DNA of 48,282 nucleotides from Rubellimicrobium roseum (lineage in GTDB: Bacteria; Pseudomonadota; Alphaproteobacteria; Rhodobacterales; Rhodobacteraceae), in assembly GCF_006152145.1 (NCBI RefSeq), contig NZ_VDFV01000030.1:1-48282 (forward strand), given 5' to 3'. Shown in pieces: positions 18,567 through 26,910 of the stretch. The translations under genes and the position numbers were made by a program. The number at the start of each line of letters is the position of its first letter. The first letter of the stretch is position 1. The notes beneath the pieces were generated by a model. It did no database searches, was not told where the DNA came from, and saw only the letters and a list, made by a program, of their open reading frames with translations.

Positions 18567-19148
18567 ATGCCGTTTCCATCCAGCCGCTACCGGATCGTGA
18601 CCATCTGGCGCGTCGAGGCCAGCCTGGAGGAGGTGGGCGCGGTGCTGGCTGACATCGGGGGTCTGAGCACCTGGTGGCCCTCGGTCTATCTGTCGGCCGA
18701 GGAGATCGCTCCCGGCGACGCCTTGGGGGTGGGCAAGGTCGTGGCGCTCCACACGAAGGGCTGGCTGCCCTACACCCTGCGCTGGCGCTTCCGCGTGACC
18801 GAGGTCGACCCGCCCCGCCGCGTCGTGCTGGTCCCCGAGGGCGACTTCACGGGCCGCGGCACCTGGACCTTCGCGCAGGAGGGGGCCGTCGCGGTGATCC
18901 GCTACGACTGGGACGTGGAGGCGCGGAAGCCCGTCCTGCGCGCCTTGACCTGGCTCCTGCGGCCCCTGTTCACGGCCAACCACCTCTGGGCCATGCGCCA
19001 GGGCGAAGAGAGCCTGCGCCTAGAAGTCCGCCGACGCGCCGCCACCGAGACCGAGCGCGCCCGCCTCCCTCCGCCGCCCGGACCCTCGCGCCTGACCTTC
19101 AGCCGCTCCGCCCGAGCGCCAGCGATCCAAGGAACAGATGCAGCATGA
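18567..19148 (+). CDS. SRPBCC family protein
   Basis: This 193-residue protein has the helix-grip (START/polyketide cyclase-like) fold pattern: an N-terminal strand and helix (YRIVTIWRVEASLEEVGAVLADIGGLSTWWPSVY), central beta strands ending in VILVPEGD-like sequence, and a long C-terminal helix. Such proteins bind hydrophobic small molecules; the ligand here is unknown. It starts 3 nt after the LOV kinase stop and is probably co-transcribed. Its last 50 bp overlap the 3' end of the convergent PAS kinase. Confidence 0.82.
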   Translation: MPFPSSRYRIVTIWRVEASLEEVGAVLADIGGLSTWWPSVYLSAEEIAPGDALGVGKVVALHTKGWLPYTLRWRFRVTEVDPPRRVVLVPEGDFTGRGTWTFAQEGAVAVIRYDWDVEARKPVLRALTWLLRPLFTANHLWAMRQGEESLRLEVRRRAATETERARLPPPPGPSRLTFSRSARAPAIQGTDAA

Positions 19149-21315
19149 GCGGATCGAGGGGCTTGTAGAGCGTCTCGACTCCCAAGCGGCGGGCCTCGGC
19201 CAGGACCTCGGGCGTGCGGTTCGCGGTGACGAGCCGCGCGGGGACGCGCCCGAGCTTGCGCCGCAGCCGCTGGATCGCCCGCGTTCCCGTCTCGCCGTCG
19301 TCGAGCTGGAAGTCCACGAGCAGCGCATCGGGCCGGCTGTCCGGCTCCTTGACTAGGAACAGCGCCTCGTCGGCGCCACCGGCGTCCAGCACCCGGACGC
19401 CCCAGCTTTCCAGAAGAAGCGCCAGCGCCCGCCGCATGTCGCCGTCGTTCTCGATGATCAGCACGGTCAGTCCGTCATGCCGCCATTCGCCCCGGCCCGC
19501 CCGGCGCGGCTCGGCCGGCAGATGACCTGCTCGCTCGGCCAGTGGCACCGTCACGGTGAAGGCCGTGCCCCGCCCCGGCACCGAGGCCAACGTCAGCGGG
19601 TGGCCCAGCATGGCGCAGGCTCGATCTACGATGGCAAGCCCCAGTCCCAGCCCTTCGCTGGCCGAGGCGCGGCGGCCCAGGCGGTGGAACTCCTTGAACA
19701 CATTTTCCTGTTCGGCTTCAGGAATGCCGGGACCGGTGTCCCAGACCCCGAGCCGCACGCTCGATCCCATGCGTCGCGCGCCCACCAGGATGCGCCCCCG
19801 ATCCGTATAGCGGATGGCGTTGCCGAGGAGGTTCTGCAGGATGCGCTTGATGTAGGTGGGGTCCGTCGTGACTCGCAGCGTCGAGGGGCGCACCGAAAGG
19901 CGCAAGCCCTTGAGGGCTGCCGCCGGCGCGAACTCGTCGCGGAGCTGGGTGAGAAGCGCCCCCAGCTCCACCGTGCGGATGTCGGCGCTCGCGCGGCCCG
20001 ACTCGAGCTTGGAGATGTCGAGGAGCGCGCCGATGATGTCCTGCACCGAGCTGAGGGCGTTCTGCGCCTTGGTGACGACCTCGCGGTGGCCGGCCTCGGG
20101 CAGCTCCTCCTCGATGGAGGACAGGTAGAGCTTGGCGGCCGAAAGCGGCTGGAGAAGATCGTGGCTCGCGGCGGCGACGAAACGCGAGCGGCTGGCGTTC
20201 GCCCGCTCGGCCACGGCGAGCGCGTCCTCCAGCTCCAGCGTCCGCTCGGTCACGCGCGCCTCCAGCCGCTCGTTGGCCTCCGACAACGCGAGCGCTGCCT
20301 CGCGTTCGGCGCTCACGTCCGTGAGGCTCAGCACGAAGCCGCCGTCGGGGATCTCCTCGGCGAACACATCGAACCAACGGCCCTCGCCGCGCCGCAGCTC
20401 GAACCGCAGGGGCAGGCGCCCGCCGGTCCGCCGCGCCCAGGCCAGCACCTCGCGCGGGGGCAGATCGTCGCTCAGCCGCGCTTCCGACAGGAGCCGCTCC
20501 AGCACGAGGTCGAAGTCGAGTCCCACACGCAGATGCGTGAGCGGGAGCCCGATCAGAGAGGCCAGCCGCCTGTTGAACCCCGCAAGCCGTCCGCGCGGAT
20601 CGACGATGCAGACGCCCTGGTCAATGTGCTCGAGCGTGGCGCGGATCAGCCGCGCCTGGTCGTCGAGCATCCGCCCGTGCTCCTCGCGCTCGGCGCGGAT
20701 GATGTCGCTCACGTCGGTCTGCATGACCACGGTCTGCCCGGCGGCCATGCGGTGCTCGCTCACCTGCACCCAGCGCTCGCCCACCATGCGGACGTTGAAC
20801 ACGACGTGCATCTCGCCGTGGTGGCCCATGCGGTTGACCGACCATTCCTCGCGCGACATGCCGGGGGGCAGGTCGAGGAAGGCGCTGCGGCTCACGAGAT
20901 CGACATACTCGGCGAAGCCCAGCCCGGGCTTGAGCGCGTGGCGGATGTCGGGCAGGTGCATGGCGAAACGCGAGTTGCACAGCACAAGCCGGTCGTCGGG
21001 ATCGAAGAGCGCGAAGCCTTCCTGGATCGTCTCGATGGCGCCGGCGAGGTCCGAACGCGCCCGCTCCGTCTCGCGGATGGCGGCGGCCAGTCGGGCGTTC
21101 GACTCGTTGAGGAGGTCGAGCGCATGCTCCAGGTCGCGCGTGCGCTCGCGCACCTGATCCTCCAGCATCACCGCACGCTGGAACTGGCCGTAGGCCGCGC
21201 CCCGGTCGTCGTCACCCTGCTCCACGCGCTTCATCAACGCTTCGCAGATGCGCAGGAGCTTCTGGTTCTGCCGCTCGAGCGGCTCGGTCGGGTCGATCAG
21301 CGCGGCGGCGGTCAT
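19099..21315 (-). CDS. PAS-domain hybrid histidine kinase (NahK/ErcS'-like)
   Basis: This is a 738-residue soluble hybrid kinase. A coiled-coil N-terminus precedes two PAS domains (about 95-210 and 225-340; the second begins near the segment GVCIVDPRGRLAGFN). The HisKA domain has His385 in AAASHDLLQPLSAAK, the HATPase has LGNAIRYTDRG, DTGPGIP and GLGLGLAIVDRA, and the C-terminal receiver has the Asp in ALLVDFQLDDG. This domain order matches the NahK/ErcS' group. ErcS' is part of the network controlling ethanol oxidation in Pseudomonas, which fits the quinoprotein locus beside it. It lies 3 bp after the FIST gene and ends a response regulator-FIST-kinase operon. The signal sensed is unknown. 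Confidence 0.92.
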   Translation of the reverse strand: MTAAALIDPTEPLERQNQKLLRICEALMKRVEQGDDDRGAAYGQFQRAVMLEDQVRERTRDLEHALDLLNESNARLAAAIRETERARSDLAGAIETIQEGFALFDPDDRLVLCNSRFAMHLPDIRHALKPGLGFAEYVDLVSRSAFLDLPPGMSREEWSVNRMGHHGEMHVVFNVRMVGERWVQVSEHRMAAGQTVVMQTDVSDIIRAEREEHGRMLDDQARLIRATLEHIDQGVCIVDPRGRLAGFNRRLASLIGLPLTHLRVGLDFDLVLERLLSEARLSDDLPPREVLAWARRTGGRLPLRFELRRGEGRWFDVFAEEIPDGGFVLSLTDVSAEREAALALSEANERLEARVTERTLELEDALAVAERANASRSRFVAAASHDLLQPLSAAKLYLSSIEEELPEAGHREVVTKAQNALSSVQDIIGALLDISKLESGRASADIRTVELGALLTQLRDEFAPAAALKGLRLSVRPSTLRVTTDPTYIKRILQNLLGNAIRYTDRGRILVGARRMGSSVRLGVWDTGPGIPEAEQENVFKEFHRLGRRASASEGLGLGLAIVDRACAMLGHPLTLASVPGRGTAFTVTVPLAERAGHLPAEPRRAGRGEWRHDGLTVLIIENDGDMRRALALLLESWGVRVLDAGGADEALFLVKEPDSRPDALLVDFQLDDGETGTRAIQRLRRKLGRVPARLVTANRTPEVLAEARRLGVETLYKPLDPLMLHLFLGSLALGRSG

Positions 21316-21318
21316 GGG

Positions 21319-22488
21319 TCAGGCGTCGCCCGACGGCGGGAAGATGGCAACCCCGGTCATGGTCTGGTTGACGTGCATCCCGTTGATCTGCTCGCCATAG
21401 GTCGAAAAACCCACGACGCGGTTCTTGGACAGGATCGACGACAGGGCGCGGGTCTGCTGGGTCTGCTCGGCCTCCAGCCGGCGCAGGATGCAGTCGCAGG
21501 CCCAGATCGCCTCGGGCTCGCGCCCTCGGCGGATGCGCGCAAGCTCCTGCTCCAGGTGCTCGGCCATGTTGTCGGGCTCGGCCAGCGTCAGCACCAGCCC
21601 TTCGTCGATGGCCGAGAAGAACACGAGGTCGCCGTTGTCGAGAACCCGCTGGATGGCGCGGACGTGGTGGGCGCCGCCGAAGCGCACCACGACGGGATGG
21701 GCGGCGAAGGTCAGGGCCGTCAGGTCCTCGGGGTCCTTGCCCAGTACGCGGGCGTATTCGCGCGCGGCGGGCTCGGCGTTGATCTGACGGACGATGCGGC
21801 GCGTGGGTTCGGCCTCGGTGACGACCATGCGGGTGCCGGACGGGCGCAGGTGGTTCAGCGTGAAGACCTGCACCTCGCAGTCGGTGCGGATCATGCAGGC
21901 CACCGCCGCGTGGCGCATCACCTCGCCGCCCAAGGCGACATAGGTCTCGCGGAAGTGGCTGCCGTCCCCGGCCGAGCCGCCAAAGAGCGGGACCGGTCCG
22001 AGGCCCGCCGCGAGGGTGGAGACCAACTCGTCCTCGCGGACCGATAGCCCGTCCACGACGAGGAAAGCGAATTCGTTGGTCCAGCGCGGCTCGGTGGCCA
22101 CCAGCGCCGTGCGGGCGCGGATCATGTCGCCCACCAACAACTCACTGTCGAGGTCGTCGAGATTCGGCACCAGCACCGGGACCGCCACGAAGTTCCCGCG
22201 CGGCAGCCCCAGCGCCACGATGGCGCCCTCGACGTAGCCGCCCGCCCCCAACTCGCCCGCGGTGGTGCAGCCCACCACCACGCTGTCCGGATAGATCCGG
22301 GCGGCTTCGGCCATGATGGCGGCGAAATCCGCAAGTGGCGTCACGAAGAGCGCCACGAAGGCCAGGTCACGCCCCAGCGCCTCCGCGAGGCGGGGCACCG
22401 CCCCGGCTTCGTCGTGGGCAACCTGCGCCGTTCGCACCCGGGCCAAGCCGGGGTCGGGCGCAAGGCGCAGGGCCTCGCTCCTGGTCAT
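21319..22488 (-). CDS. FIST-domain signal transduction protein
   Basis: This 389-residue protein has the FIST N domain (DFAAIMAEAARIYPDSVVVGCTTAGELGAGGYVEGAIVAL) followed by the FIST C domain (ending with RVVGFSTYGEQINGMHVNQTM). FIST is a sensory module predicted to bind small ligands such as amino acids and is often encoded near kinases and regulators. The ATG at 22488 has a strong site (GGAGGA) upstream; the open frame to 22560 is not needed. It lies between the response regulator and the hybrid kinase on one strand, so it probably modulates kinase signalling. Confidence 0.93.
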   Translation of the reverse strand: MTRSEALRLAPDPGLARVRTAQVAHDEAGAVPRLAEALGRDLAFVALFVTPLADFAAIMAEAARIYPDSVVVGCTTAGELGAGGYVEGAIVALGLPRGNFVAVPVLVPNLDDLDSELLVGDMIRARTALVATEPRWTNEFAFLVVDGLSVREDELVSTLAAGLGPVPLFGGSAGDGSHFRETYVALGGEVMRHAAVACMIRTDCEVQVFTLNHLRPSGTRMVVTEAEPTRRIVRQINAEPAAREYARVLGKDPEDLTALTFAAHPVVVRFGGAHHVRAIQRVLDNGDLVFFSAIDEGLVLTLAEPDNMAEHLEQELARIRRGREPEAIWACDCILRRLEAEQTQQTRALSSILSKNRVVGFSTYGEQINGMHVNQTMTGVAIFPPSGDA

Positions 22489-22556
22489 GATCCTCCTCCC
22501 CAGGGAACCGCTTGTCGTTCTAGCTCGGTTCGCCGGGGAGCGTAGCGGCAAGGACC

Positions 22557-23252
22557 TCAATCGTGCAAGATCGTGGCGAAGCTGACTTCGCGCGCCAGCA
22601 GCACCGCCTGGGTCCGCGTCTGGACGCCCAGCTTGCGCATGATCGCGGTGACATGGGCCTTCACCGTGGCGTCAGCGATGGACAGGTCGTAGGCGATCTG
22701 CTTGTTTAGCTTGCCCTCACAGATCAGTTCCAGGATGCGCGCCTGCTGGCGGGTGAGTTGCTGGAGCCGGCGGATGACCTCCTCGGGCCCGGTGACGGGA
22801 CCTTCCTCCTCGATCACGACACCCTCAGGCACGAAAACGTGACCGGTAGCGATGCGGTCGAGTGCCCGGCGAAAGATCTCGCGCTGGCTGTGCTTGGGCA
22901 CGAAGCCCGCCGCGCCGGCCCGCAAGGTGGCCGCGATCATGCGGTGGTCGGTGATCGACGACACGACCACCACCGGCACCTCTCCGGCCGCCGCGCGCAG
23001 CCGGATCAGCCCGTCGAGCCCGCTCACGTCCGGCAGGTTGAGATCGAGCACGATGAGGTCCACCGCTTCGCCCGCCTCCAGCCGGTCGAGCGCCCCGGCC
23101 AGCGTGTCGGCCGTCTCGGTCCGGCCGATGCCGGCCACAGCGCGCAGCGTCATCGAGAGCGCATCGCAGAAGAGGGGGTGGTCGTCCACGATCAGCGCCG
23201 CCGCGAAGGTCCGGGGACGGGGAGCGAGGGGGCTGGCCAGCATGGGCGTCAT
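22557..23252 (-). CDS. LuxR-family (NarL-type) response regulator
   Basis: This is a 231-residue two-domain response regulator. The receiver domain has the acidic start LIVDDHPLFCDAL, the phosphorylated Asp in LIVLDLNLPDVSGLDG and the conserved Lys in FVPKHSQREI. The C-terminal HTH is of LuxR type (LTRQQARILELICEGKLNKQIAYDL, then IADATVKAHVTAIMRKLGVQ). It resembles the ErdR/AgmR-type regulators of PQQ alcohol dehydrogenases. It heads the regulator-FIST-kinase operon, and the kinase is the likely phosphodonor. Its DNA target may be the 7-2-7 repeats described elsewhere in this annotation, which is a hypothesis. Confidence 0.93.
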   Translation of the reverse strand: MTPMLASPLAPRPRTFAAALIVDDHPLFCDALSMTLRAVAGIGRTETADTLAGALDRLEAGEAVDLIVLDLNLPDVSGLDGLIRLRAAAGEVPVVVVSSITDHRMIAATLRAGAAGFVPKHSQREIFRRALDRIATGHVFVPEGVVIEEEGPVTGPEEVIRRLQQLTRQQARILELICEGKLNKQIAYDLSIADATVKAHVTAIMRKLGVQTRTQAVLLAREVSFATILHD

Positions 23253-23387
23253 CCTGGGGTTGTGTCGGCTTCAGGTTAGCAGCCCATGCCCTCGCCGCCT
23301 ACTCCACCAAGGTCGCAGCCGATGAAAAGGGAACCGGCGCGCCCCTTGCGGTGCGCGCCGGTCATCAACAGGCGTGGCGGAAGGGGG

Positions 23388-25154
23388 TCAGCCCGCCGAG
23401 GCCAACTGCCGGGGCAGCTTGAACGTCCAGACCATGCCACCCTGGTTGAGGTAGTTCACGCGGTTGGCGACCTCGCCGCCCCAGAGCGGCACCGCGCCGC
23501 CCCAGCCCGAGACCACGGTCACGTACTGCTCGCCGTCCTGCTCCCAGGTGATGGGCTGGCCGACGATGCCCGAACCGGTCTGGAAGGACCACAGGATCTC
23601 GCCTGTCTCGTCGTCGAGCGCGATGAACTCGCCTTCGGGCGTGCCGGTGAACACGAGGCCGCCCGCCGTGGTCATGACGCCGCCCCAGAGCGGGGCCTCG
23701 TTCTTGTACTCCCACTTGATCTCGCCCGTGTCGGGGTCGATCGCCTTGAGGCTGCCGATGTGGTCCTCGAAGATCGGCTTGATGGTGAAGCCGGACCCCA
23801 GGTAGGCCGCGCCCTCGCGGTAGGTGACGGGCTCGTTCCAGATGTCCATGCCCCATTCGTTCGAGGGCACATAGAAGTTGCCGGTGCGCTGGCTGAAGGC
23901 CATGGGCATCCAGTTCTTGCCGCCCAGGAACGACGGGACGGCGAAGACGGTCTCGCCCTTCTCGCCCTCGGCCGCGGCGCTGGGATCGCCCGGACGGTTG
24001 TCCTCGACGTAGATGGGCCGGCCGGTTTCGTCGATGCCCTCGGCCCAGCTGATCTGGGACACGAAGGGCGTGGCCCGCAGGAAGGCGCCGTCCTCGCGGT
24101 TGAGGACGTAGAAGAAGCCGTTGCGGTCGGCGGTGGCCAGGCGGCCGTTCCCTTCGCGGTCAGTGTAGGCCACGACCTCGTTCACGCCGTCGAAGTCCCA
24201 GCCCTCGCGCGGGGTGGTCTGGAAGTGCCACTTGATCTCGCCGGTGGCCGGATCGATCCCCAGGCGCGAGGCGGCGTAGAGGTTGTCGCCTGCGTTGCCC
24301 TCGACAGGCGTGCCCGCGTTGCGCAGGTGGCTGTTCCAGGGCGCGGGGTTGCCGGTCCCGAAGATGAGCGTGTCGGTCTCGGCATCGTAGGAGCCGCCCA
24401 GCCAGGTCGCGCCGCCCCCGGTCCGCCACATGTCGCCCGGCCAGGTGGCGTTCAGCGTGCCGGTCATGGTCGAAGGCTGGCCGTTGAGCGTCCCCATGTG
24501 GCCCTCGATGGTGGGACGGGTCCAGACGATCTCGCCCGTCTCCACGTCGCGGGCCTGCACCTCGCCCACGATCCCGAACTCGCCGCCCGAGTTGCCGGTG
24601 ATGACGAGGTCGTTCACGATCAGCGGCGCGGCGGTGTAGCTGTAGCCCGCCTTGTAGTCCGCGATCTCCTTGTTCCAGATTACGTCGCCGGTCTTGCGGT
24701 CGAGCGCCACGAGACGGGCGTCGAGCGTGCCGAAGATCACCTTGTCGCCGTGCAGCGCGGCGCCCCGGTTCACCACGTCGCAGCAGGGCAGGATGCCTTC
24801 GGGCAGGCGGGCGTCGTACTGCCAGATCTCCTTGCCGGTGGCGATGTCGATGGCGAAGAGACGGGAGTAGGACCCGGTGACGTACATGATGCCGTCATAG
24901 ACGAGCGGCTGCGACTCCTGCCCGCGCTGCTTCTCTCCCCCCAGCGAGAAGGCCCAGGCCGGCACGAGGTTCTGCACGTTGTCCCGGTTCAGCGTCTCGA
25001 GCGGGCTGTAGCGCTGGAGCGTCTGCCCCATGCCGTTGGTCACGACGTCGCCCACGGTGGTCGCGTCGTTGGCGATGGCCTCGGCCGTGACCTGGGCCTG
25101 CGCGGCCCCGACCGCCAGAAGGCTGACCGTCGCGGCCAGCATCAAACGTCTCAT
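23388..25154 (-). CDS. PQQ-dependent alcohol dehydrogenase with lanthanide signature
   Basis: This is a 588-residue periplasmic quinoprotein (signal [20 protein letters not shown]) with the eight-bladed propeller of type I alcohol dehydrogenases. The adjacent-cysteine disulfide motif is [12 protein letters not shown], and the C-terminus ([26 protein letters not shown]) is clearly ExaA-like. The catalytic Asp320 lies in GWDFDGVNE; Asp322, two residues later, is the extra acid that marks lanthanide-dependent enzymes (XoxF, ExaF, PedH), where calcium enzymes have Ser, Thr or Ala. It should oxidise primary alcohols, passing electrons to cytochrome c-550. GGAGG precedes the ATG. Two 7-2-7 repeats lie upstream in the 344-bp gap. 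Confidence 0.95.
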   Translation of the reverse strand: MRRLMLAATVSLLAVGAAQAQVTAEAIANDATTVGDVVTNGMGQTLQRYSPLETLNRDNVQNLVPAWAFSLGGEKQRGQESQPLVYDGIMYVTGSYSRLFAIDIATGKEIWQYDARLPEGILPCCDVVNRGAALHGDKVIFGTLDARLVALDRKTGDVIWNKEIADYKAGYSYTAAPLIVNDLVITGNSGGEFGIVGEVQARDVETGEIVWTRPTIEGHMGTLNGQPSTMTGTLNATWPGDMWRTGGGATWLGGSYDAETDTLIFGTGNPAPWNSHLRNAGTPVEGNAGDNLYAASRLGIDPATGEIKWHFQTTPREGWDFDGVNEVVAYTDREGNGRLATADRNGFFYVLNREDGAFLRATPFVSQISWAEGIDETGRPIYVEDNRPGDPSAAAEGEKGETVFAVPSFLGGKNWMPMAFSQRTGNFYVPSNEWGMDIWNEPVTYREGAAYLGSGFTIKPIFEDHIGSLKAIDPDTGEIKWEYKNEAPLWGGVMTTAGGLVFTGTPEGEFIALDDETGEILWSFQTGSGIVGQPITWEQDGEQYVTVVSGWGGAVPLWGGEVANRVNYLNQGGMVWTFKLPRQLASAG

Positions 25155-25249
25155 GTGATCCTCCCTGTGCCGTCATGGCCTTGTCCGAACGCCCCTGGCG
25201 AAGGCTGGCCTGCAGGAGGAAGTATTGGGCGGCGGGACGGGCCGGGATA

Positions 25250-25265
25250 TGCCACGTTGGTCGTA
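25250..25265 (-). promoter_or_regulatory. Candidate operator A, 7-2-7 motif
   Basis: TGCCACG-TT-GGTCGTA. The right half is the full GGTCGTA and the left half keeps 4 of 7 positions of its complement TACGACC. The centre lies about 104 bp upstream of the dehydrogenase ATG, and its GGTCG starts exactly 33 bp before that of site B. Confidence 0.45.
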
Positions 25266-25282
25266 AACGGCCCGACCCGGGC

Positions 25283-25298
25283 TGCGGCTTTGGTCGTA
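25283..25298 (-). promoter_or_regulatory. Candidate operator B, 7-2-7 motif
   Basis: TGCGGCT-TT-GGTCGTA. The right half is a perfect GGTCGTA and the left half matches 4 of 7. It lies 33 bp (about three helical turns) from site A with the same TT centre. Confidence 0.45.
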
Positions 25299-25498
25299 GT
25301 GACCCGAAGCGTGTCGCAGGGCGGCTCGCGCGGGGTGTCCTGGAACGGTCATTCACTCCATGGGACGCACGATCCGGGGCGCTCCGGCGCTGACCTCGAC
25401 AGGGGGGCTGGACTGCTGGGTCGGTTCCGCGCTGGCGACTCGGCCAGCCGTCCCGCATGACCTTGTCCGACGGCGGAGGTGCCAGATAGGCGGGCCTG

Positions 25499-26035
25499 TC
25501 AGAACAGGGGCGCGTACTTCCAGTTGTCGGCGTCGGGCGTGACCACGTCCAGGTCGTAACCCGAGGCCACCAGCCGCTGCGCGTCCGTCACGCCCGCCTC
25601 GGCGGCCCGGTCCACCAGAGCCCGGCCGGCCTCTTCGTCCAGCGCCGTCCCGTGCCCGCGCAACAGGTCCAGCCCATGATTGAACATCCCGATCGGATCG
25701 CCCGCCTCGGCGGCGCGGCGGTTCCACTCGGTCGACGCGTCCGGATTGGTGTCGCCGCCGAAGCCGTTGTCCTCGAGGTAGCTCATCCAGGTCATCGCGC
25801 CGGTGTAGCCGGACTCGGCGCAGGCCTCGAAGGTCTCGCGCGCGATGGCGTGCTGGCCGGACTTGGTCATCAGGTAGCCCGAGGCGCAGGTCGTCATGTC
25901 GGTCTGCCCGCGCCGGGCGTTCTCCACCATGCGGTCGAGCGTCATCTCATCGGGGTTCGTGGTCCCGTACTGGTCGAGATCCTCGGCGAGCGCCGGGGTG
26001 GCGAGGAGGATCATGGCGGTGGCGCGCAGGATCAT
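25499..26035 (-). CDS. Secreted Sel1-like repeat protein
   Basis: This 178-residue protein has a short signal (MILRATAMILLATPALA) and alpha-helical Sel1/TPR-like repeats, for example AIARETFEACAESGYTGAM, EWNRRAAEAGDPIGMFNHGL and EEAGRALVDRAAEAG. It probably acts in the periplasm as a protein-interaction module. The ATG at 26035 has AAGGAG at good spacing. It lies between the ABC permease and the dehydrogenase and is likely part of the alcohol oxidation operon. A role as assembly or partner protein is inference only. Confidence 0.82.
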   Translation of the reverse strand: MILRATAMILLATPALAEDLDQYGTTNPDEMTLDRMVENARRGQTDMTTCASGYLMTKSGQHAIARETFEACAESGYTGAMTWMSYLEDNGFGGDTNPDASTEWNRRAAEAGDPIGMFNHGLDLLRGHGTALDEEAGRALVDRAAEAGVTDAQRLVASGYDLDVVTPDADNWKYAPLF

Positions 26036-26104
26036 GGGGATCTCCTTGTCCCGGGGGTCTGGGCCGAAGCTAAGGCGGCAGAACATGCAGGTCATCCGTC
26101 CTGG

Positions 26105-26111
26105 GGTCGTA
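26105..26111 (-). promoter_or_regulatory. Half-site GGTCGTA upstream of the Sel1 gene
   Basis: A single GGTCGTA lies about 70 bp upstream of the Sel1-like gene, without a matching left half. It is weaker evidence than the other sites and could be chance. Confidence 0.25.
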
Positions 26112-26118
26112 GAAACGG

Positions 26119-26910
26119 TCAGGTCTTCTGCCGCATCATCCCGCGCGCCGGGTCGTAGCCCCAGAGGGACAGGCCCAGGAACGCCGCCATCGCGAGCAGC
26201 GTCCAGCCCAGCGCGGGTCCGTTCGGCTGGGCGTAGAGCGCGAAGCGGATCAGCTCGACAGCCTGGGTGAAGGGGTTCACCGCGCAGATGTCGCGCAGGA
26301 GCTGGCTCGCCTCCTCCATGCGCCAGAGCGGGTAGAGCGCCGAGCTGAGGAAGAACATGGGAAAGATCACGAAGTTCATCACGCCCGCGAAGTTCTCGAG
26401 CTGCCGGATGAGCGAGGACAGCGCCAGCCCGAGCGCCCCCAGCATCAGCCCCGCCACGACCAGCGCGGGCAGCACCGTCAGGAAGCCCAGCGCTGGTAGC
26501 CGCACGCCCCAGAGCGCGGCGATCAGGAGGAACGCGTAGCACTGGAGCACGCCCACCGCCGTCCCGGCGAGCAGCTTGCACAGCAGGAGCCACCAGCGAG
26601 GCAGGGGTGCGGTCAGCAGGAGCCGCATGGAGCCCATCTCGCGGTCGTAGACGAGGCTGAGCGACGATTGCATGCCGTTGAACAGGAGGATCATCCCGCA
26701 AAGGCCCGGAACGATGTAGGTCTCGTACTCGATGTAGGTCGTGTAGGGCGGGGTGATCGAGAGCCCCAGCGCCGCCCGGAACCCGGCGGCGAAGACCACG
26801 AGCCAGACGAGCGGGCGGACGAGGGCGGCGAAGAAGCGGCTGCGCTGGTGCAGGAAGCGCAGGGCCTCGCGGGCGACGATGGCGCGCAGCGCGATCAGGT
26901 GGGGGCTCAT
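26119..26910 (-). CDS. ABC transporter permease, PQQ alcohol dehydrogenase-associated
   Basis: This is a 263-residue ABC-2-type permease with six hydrophobic segments (for example FFAALVRPLVWLVVFAAGF and NFVIFPMFFLSSALYPLW) and the YETYIVPGLCGMILLFNGMQ pattern of this family. It forms the membrane part of a transporter with the ATPase, whose gene overlaps its start by 4 bp (ATGA). This family is known beside PQQ alcohol dehydrogenase genes; the cargo is not established. The ATG at 26910 was chosen by the overlap and the family start. Confidence 0.92.
   Translation of the reverse strand: MSPHLIALRAIVAREALRFLHQRSRFFAALVRPLVWLVVFAAGFRAALGLSITPPYTTYIEYETYIVPGLCGMILLFNGMQSSLSLVYDREMGSMRLLLTAPLPRWWLLLCKLLAGTAVGVLQCYAFLLIAALWGVRLPALGFLTVLPALVVAGLMLGALGLALSSLIRQLENFAGVMNFVIFPMFFLSSALYPLWRMEEASQLLRDICAVNPFTQAVELIRFALYAQPNGPALGWTLLAMAAFLGLSLWGYDPARGMMRQKT

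Larger units (their letters stand above)
25155..25498 (-). promoter_or_regulatory. Upstream region of the PQQ alcohol dehydrogenase gene
   Basis: This 344-bp gap has no supported gene and is unusually long for this locus. It should contain the promoter of the dehydrogenase gene. Two 7-2-7 motifs (25250-25265 and 25283-25298) lie in it, upstream of the start codon. I see no convincing sigma-70 boxes. Confidence 0.6.

Noticed and set aside
26036-26701. Long minus-strand open frame continuing upstream of the Sel1 gene
   Set aside because: It overlaps the ABC permease in another frame and its product is not protein-like; the real start is the ATG at 26035 with an AAGGAG site.
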